DNA of 64,000 nt from UBA6522 sp965237785 (GTDB taxonomy: Bacteria > Pseudomonadota > Gammaproteobacteria > Steroidobacterales > Rariloculaceae), in the NCBI GenBank assembly GCA_965237785.1, contig OZ250159.1, positions 2,418,001 to 2,482,000 of the forward strand. The letters are read 5' to 3'. This document shows, in pieces, positions 60,745-64,000 of this stretch. Positions within the stretch are counted from its first letter, which is position 1. Each line of letters begins with the position of its first letter. Below the pieces are notes generated by a model. That model did no database searches and was not told the origin of the DNA. It saw nothing but the letters and a program-made list of their open reading frames with translations. The translations under genes were made by a program, and so were the position numbers.

Positions 60745-63162
60745 ATGTTGAAACCATTGACGACAACTATCGGTCTGCTGACGCTGGCGGTGGCGGCGGG
60801 GTTGCTGGCGTCCTATGGGATCGTTGTCGGCAGCCTGCCTGTCCTGGATGGCGAAATTCAGGTTGCCGGACTGTCCGCGCCGGTCACCGTCGTACGCGAT
60901 TCGTACGGCGTGCCGACCATTCACGGCAGCAACCGGCTTGACGTCGCTCGAGCGACCGGCTTCGTACACGGGCAGGACCGATTCTTCCAGATGGATCTCC
61001 TGAGACGGTCCACGGCCGGTGAACTGGCCGAACTTTTCGGTGTGGCCGCCCTGGATCTGGACAAGCGGCGGCGACGACACCGGCTGCGCGGGGTGGCGCG
61101 TCAGGTCATCGATCGCGCGAACCCTTCGGAGCGGGCCGTGCTCGAAGCGTACGCTGAAGGAGTCAATGAGGGAGTTGAATCGCTGTCGATCGTGCCGTTC
61201 GAATACCTGATCCTTCGCACGGACCCCGAGCCGTGGCGGGCCGAGGACATCGTTCTCGGCAACCTGGCGATGTTTTTCGAACTGACCGACTACGATGCCA
61301 GCGGGGAGTCCGGCTACGCGGCGCTCCGCGATGGCTTGCCGGAGGAAATCGGCCAATTCATATTCGCACCGGGCAACCGCTGGGACGCGCCCTTGATGGG
61401 CGATGCCTGGGAATCGCCGGAGATTCCGGGACCCGGGTCGTGCGGCCTTCGCGGGACGACGCCCGGGGCGAGCGCCCTTCGCGGGACGACACCCGGGGCG
61501 AGCGCCCTCGGCGCCGCGTTGAGCCTTGAACTCGATGAACCGGCGGCGGGTAGCAATGCCTGGGCGGTTGCCGGGCCCATCGCCGCCGAAGGCCGCGCCA
61601 TCGTCGCCAACGACATGCATCTGGGCCTGGATCTCCCCAACACGTGGTACCGGGTTCGCCTCATCGTCGGCGGCGACGGTTCGGACGCCCCCGAACTGGA
61701 TCTCGCGGGCGTGACCCTTCCCGGCACACCCTTCGTGGTGGCCGGCAGCAATGGGTCCATCGCGTGGGGGTTTACCAACAGCCGCGGGGACTGGGCCGAC
61801 CTGGTGCTGCTGCAGACCGATCCGGACGACCCCGATACCTACCTGACGCCCGACGGCTATGTGCCGTTCGAGGACTACGAGGAGATCATCGAGATCAAGG
61901 GTGCGGAACCGCAACCGGTCACGTTTCGCTGGACCCGTTGGGGCCCGGTCGTTGGAACTGACCACCGCGGGCGGCTGCAGGCGATGCGCTGGTTGGCCCA
62001 CTTGCCGGAGGCGGTCAATCTCGGGATCTCCGAACTGGAATCCGCCGCAAGCACCCGTGAAGCACTGGCACTGGCTCCCTTCGTCGGCATTCCCCCGCAG
62101 AACTTTGTCGTCGCGGACACACGGGGCTCGATCGCCTGGACCATCATGGGCAGGATTCCCCGAAGGACGGGTTACGACTCATCGCGGCCTGCGACCTGGG
62201 CGGACGGCACGGTGGGTTGGCAGGGCTGGCTGCCGCCGGAGGACTACCCGCAGGTCGTCGACCCCGAGTCGGGCCTGATCTGGACCGCCAACAACCGGAT
62301 CGTCGATGGCGGCGTCCTCGCGCACCTGGGCGCGAACGGCTACATGCTCGGTGCCCGCGCCCAACAGATCAGGGATGCGCTGATGGCCCTGGAACGGCCG
62401 GGGATCGAGGCCATGCTGGCCATCCAGCTCGATGACCGGGCGCTATTGCAGCTACAGTGGCGCGACCTGCTCCTGGAAGCGCTCGCCGACGCCGACGCAG
62501 CGCCGTATCCGTGGCGTGGCGAGCTGAGGGATATCCTGCAACGCTGGGATGGCCGCGCCAGTATCGATTCCGTGGGTTTCCGTATTGCGCGCGAGTTTCG
62601 ACTCCGTGTCCAGGAGGAGGTTCTGCGCGGACTCCTGGCCGGCTGCGGCGATTTCGAGGAGCCCATTCGCCTGGCGGCGACCAACCAGGTCGAGGGTCCG
62701 CTGTGGCGACTGGTCACGGAAAAACCCGATCATTTGCTGCCTCCGCCGCACACATCGTGGAATGATCTGTTGCTGCACGCCGCCGATGCCGCGGTTGCAA
62801 GCTGCGGCAACGACCCACTGTCGGACTGCACCTGGGGAGCAATCAACCGGGTCACTTTGGAACATCCGCTCGCCGACGTTCTGACGTTTCTCCGTCCCTG
62901 GCTTTCGATCGGTAGCGGGCCGTTGCCCGGGGGCGACCACACGCCGCGAGTTCAACGGAGCGGCTTCGGTGCATCAGAACGTTTTGCCGTCACACCGGGG
63001 GACGAATCCAGCGGGTACTTCCACATGCCGGGCGGCCAGAGCGCGCACCCGTTGTCGCCCTATTTCGCGGTCGGTCATGAGGCCTGGGTCCGCGGTGAAC
63101 CGCTGCCCTTTCTGCCGGGGCCGGCACGGCACCGCCTGACGCTCGGCGTTGGAGCACCATGA
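60745..63162 (+). CDS. Penicillin acylase-family Ntn hydrolase
   Basis: 805 residues. One N-terminal membrane helix or signal (TIGLLTLAVAAGLLASYGIVV), alpha chain with VVRDSYGVPTIHGSNRLD and GFVHGQDRFFQMDLLRR, then a spacer and the autocatalytic nucleophile Ser270 in AGSNAWAV, followed by NDMHLGL and GSNGSIAWGFTNS of the beta chain. Known members cleave acyl amides: penicillins, or acyl-homoserine-lactone signals. The spacer peptide holds a 30-base tandem repeat. Overlaps the next hydrolase gene by 4 bases, so both are one operon. Confidence 0.92.
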   Translation: MLKPLTTTIGLLTLAVAAGLLASYGIVVGSLPVLDGEIQVAGLSAPVTVVRDSYGVPTIHGSNRLDVARATGFVHGQDRFFQMDLLRRSTAGELAELFGVAALDLDKRRRRHRLRGVARQVIDRANPSERAVLEAYAEGVNEGVESLSIVPFEYLILRTDPEPWRAEDIVLGNLAMFFELTDYDASGESGYAALRDGLPEEIGQFIFAPGNRWDAPLMGDAWESPEIPGPGSCGLRGTTPGASALRGTTPGASALGAALSLELDEPAAGSNAWAVAGPIAAEGRAIVANDMHLGLDLPNTWYRVRLIVGGDGSDAPELDLAGVTLPGTPFVVAGSNGSIAWGFTNSRGDWADLVLLQTDPDDPDTYLTPDGYVPFEDYEEIIEIKGAEPQPVTFRWTRWGPVVGTDHRGRLQAMRWLAHLPEAVNLGISELESAASTREALALAPFVGIPPQNFVVADTRGSIAWTIMGRIPRRTGYDSSRPATWADGTVGWQGWLPPEDYPQVVDPESGLIWTANNRIVDGGVLAHLGANGYMLGARAQQIRDALMALERPGIEAMLAIQLDDRALLQLQWRDLLLEALADADAAPYPWRGELRDILQRWDGRASIDSVGFRIAREFRLRVQEEVLRGLLAGCGDFEEPIRLAATNQVEGPLWRLVTEKPDHLLPPPHTSWNDLLLHAADAAVASCGNDPLSDCTWGAINRVTLEHPLADVLTFLRPWLSIGSGPLPGGDHTPRVQRSGFGASERFAVTPGDESSGYFHMPGGQSAHPLSPYFAVGHEAWVRGEPLPFLPGPARHRLTLGVGAP
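61447..61506. repeat. Two 30-base tandem repeats in the acylase spacer
   Basis: Units 61447-61476 and 61477-61506 (opening CTTCGCGGGACGACG) differ at one base and encode LRGTTPGASA twice, just before the beta-chain nucleophile. Lies in the part removed during maturation. Confidence 0.9.
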
Positions 63163-64000
63163 ACGACGCCGCTACCGCATTGCTGGCCGAAGCCGTCGAT
63201 GCCGGCGCCATGCCCGGCGCCGTGGTGGTGGCCGGAACCCGCGACGCCGTTCTCCTGGAGCGGGCCGTGGGCCGGCTGAGCTATGCGGCCGATGCCGACC
63301 CGGTCACGCTCGACACGCTCTACGATCTGGCCTCGCTGACCAAGGTGGTCGTCACAACACCGCTCGTCATGCGGCTGGTTGAGGCCGGCCGGCTGGATCG
63401 CGACGCGCCAGTCAGGGCCTACCTTCCCGAATTCGCCGGCGGAGCAAAGGACCGCATCACGATCGCCGATCTGTTGGCGCACTGCGGCGGTCTGCTGTGG
63501 TGGACCGACCTCTACCGGCAGTCGGAAGGTCGGCCCGCCGCCGAGGTCAGGCAGTTTTTCCTCGAGCGGATTTGCGAGTTGCCGCTGGATTACGAGCCGC
63601 GCACTCGCACGGTCTACTCGGACCTGGGATTTATCTTGCTGGGCGCGATCCTGGAGCGACTCACCCATACGGCTCTGGATCGACTCGCAGAGGACGAGAT
63701 CTTCGCGCCACTGGGAATGAAAAAGCTCTCCTACAATCCTCCCGCCGAGCTTCTCCCCAGCATCGCGCCGACCGAGGACGATCCCCTGAGGGGCGGCATT
63801 CTCCGCGGCCAGGTTCACGACGAGAACGCCTGGAGCCTGGGGGGCGTGGCCCCGCACGCCGGCCTCTTCGGCACCGCCGCGAGCCTGGTACCGTTCGCCC
63901 GCATGTGGCTCAGGGGTGGCCGTTCGAACGGCTCCCGGATGTTCCAGGACAGCACCGTGCAGCGCTTCGTCCAGCGCCCCAACCTGGTGCAAGGGAGCAG
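63159..64000 (+). CDS. Beta-lactamase-family serine hydrolase (partial, runs off the window)
   Basis: About 280 residues seen from ATG 63159 (ATGA overlap with the acylase stop). The SxxK motif is in LASLTKVV near 56-63, YSDLGFILLG corresponds to the Y-x-N region, with Asp in place of Asn as in many esterase-like members, and AGLFGTAASL is further on. Class C/penicillin-binding-protein-like hydrolases or EstB-like esterases have this layout. Co-expression with a penicillin acylase suggests a shared amide or peptidoglycan-like substrate (inference). The C-terminus lies outside the window. Confidence 0.88.
   Translation, partial: MNDAATALLAEAVDAGAMPGAVVVAGTRDAVLLERAVGRLSYAADADPVTLDTLYDLASLTKVVVTTPLVMRLVEAGRLDRDAPVRAYLPEFAGGAKDRITIADLLAHCGGLLWWTDLYRQSEGRPAAEVRQFFLERICELPLDYEPRTRTVYSDLGFILLGAILERLTHTALDRLAEDEIFAPLGMKKLSYNPPAELLPSIAPTEDDPLRGGILRGQVHDENAWSLGGVAPHAGLFGTAASLVPFARMWLRGGRSNGSRMFQDSTVQRFVQRPNLVQGS

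Noticed and set aside
60688..62001. 437-codon minus-strand ORF
   Set aside because: Antisense to the penicillin acylase alpha chain and nucleophile region.
1..64000. CRISPR arrays, tRNA or rRNA genes, prophage
   Set aside because: No regularly spaced repeats, no cloverleaf or rRNA-like stretches recognised, and no phage structural or integrase genes.

Overview
The window is high-GC (roughly 60% or more by eye) bacterial DNA. Its genes (type I restriction, IS630 and IS1111 elements, a TctA-type transporter, many type II toxin-antitoxin pairs, lipoprotein and outer-membrane porin genes) point to a Gram-negative proteobacterium. No rRNA, tRNA, CRISPR array or prophage integrase was seen. It reads as a long accessory region lodged in an ordinary chromosome: catabolic genes at the left (1-6.5 kb), signalling and hydrolase genes at the right (52-64 kb), and about 45 kb of defence, toxin-antitoxin (TA), repair and mobile genes between them.

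Left part. A tricarboxylate-transporter-like operon (end of an upstream gene, a TctA/TctB fusion, a PrpF-family isomerase) has been interrupted twice by unrelated genes. Each time, the 3' end of the upstream operon gene is present again, in diverged form, on the far side of the insert. At 7.1-11.8 kb lies a visibly AT-richer three-gene cassette: a DNA-methyltransferase-like protein, a Ser/Thr-kinase fused to a P-loop ATPase (interrupted by one in-frame TAA), and a Rossmann-type protein with CARF-like motifs. I could not match this combination to a named defence system, and it is the best candidate for an undescribed system here. A Maf protein follows.

Middle part. A type I restriction-modification operon on the minus strand (hsdR-hsdM-mntA-hepT-hsdS) carries a HEPN/MNT toxin-antitoxin pair between hsdM and hsdS. 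An IS630 element sits in the last codons of hsdS. Then come a putative Panacea/PemK-like pair, an SF1 helicase with topoisomerase-type zinc ribbons, a PD-(D/E)XK-like protein, an M48 lipoprotein protease, AlkD-like and SRAP repair genes present as two reciprocally decayed copies, an XRE-ImmA/PIN pair, a SprT-like protease, hicAB, a collapsed remnant of a second restriction locus, a second AlbA_2 protein, an Xre/MbcA-type antitoxin beside an IS1111 element with a possible bridge RNA, parDE, an AbrB/PIN pair, an Xre-RES pair, an orphan ribbon-helix-helix antitoxin, and an AddAB-like helicase-nuclease pair.

Right part. An alpha/beta-hydrolase-domain protein, a frameshifted porin, a three-gene minus-strand signalling operon (response regulator-PP2C phosphatase, lipoprotein ligand-binding protein, histidine kinase), a penicillin acylase and the start of a beta-lactamase-family serine hydrolase. 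Functions are inferred from motifs read by eye; no database search was possible.
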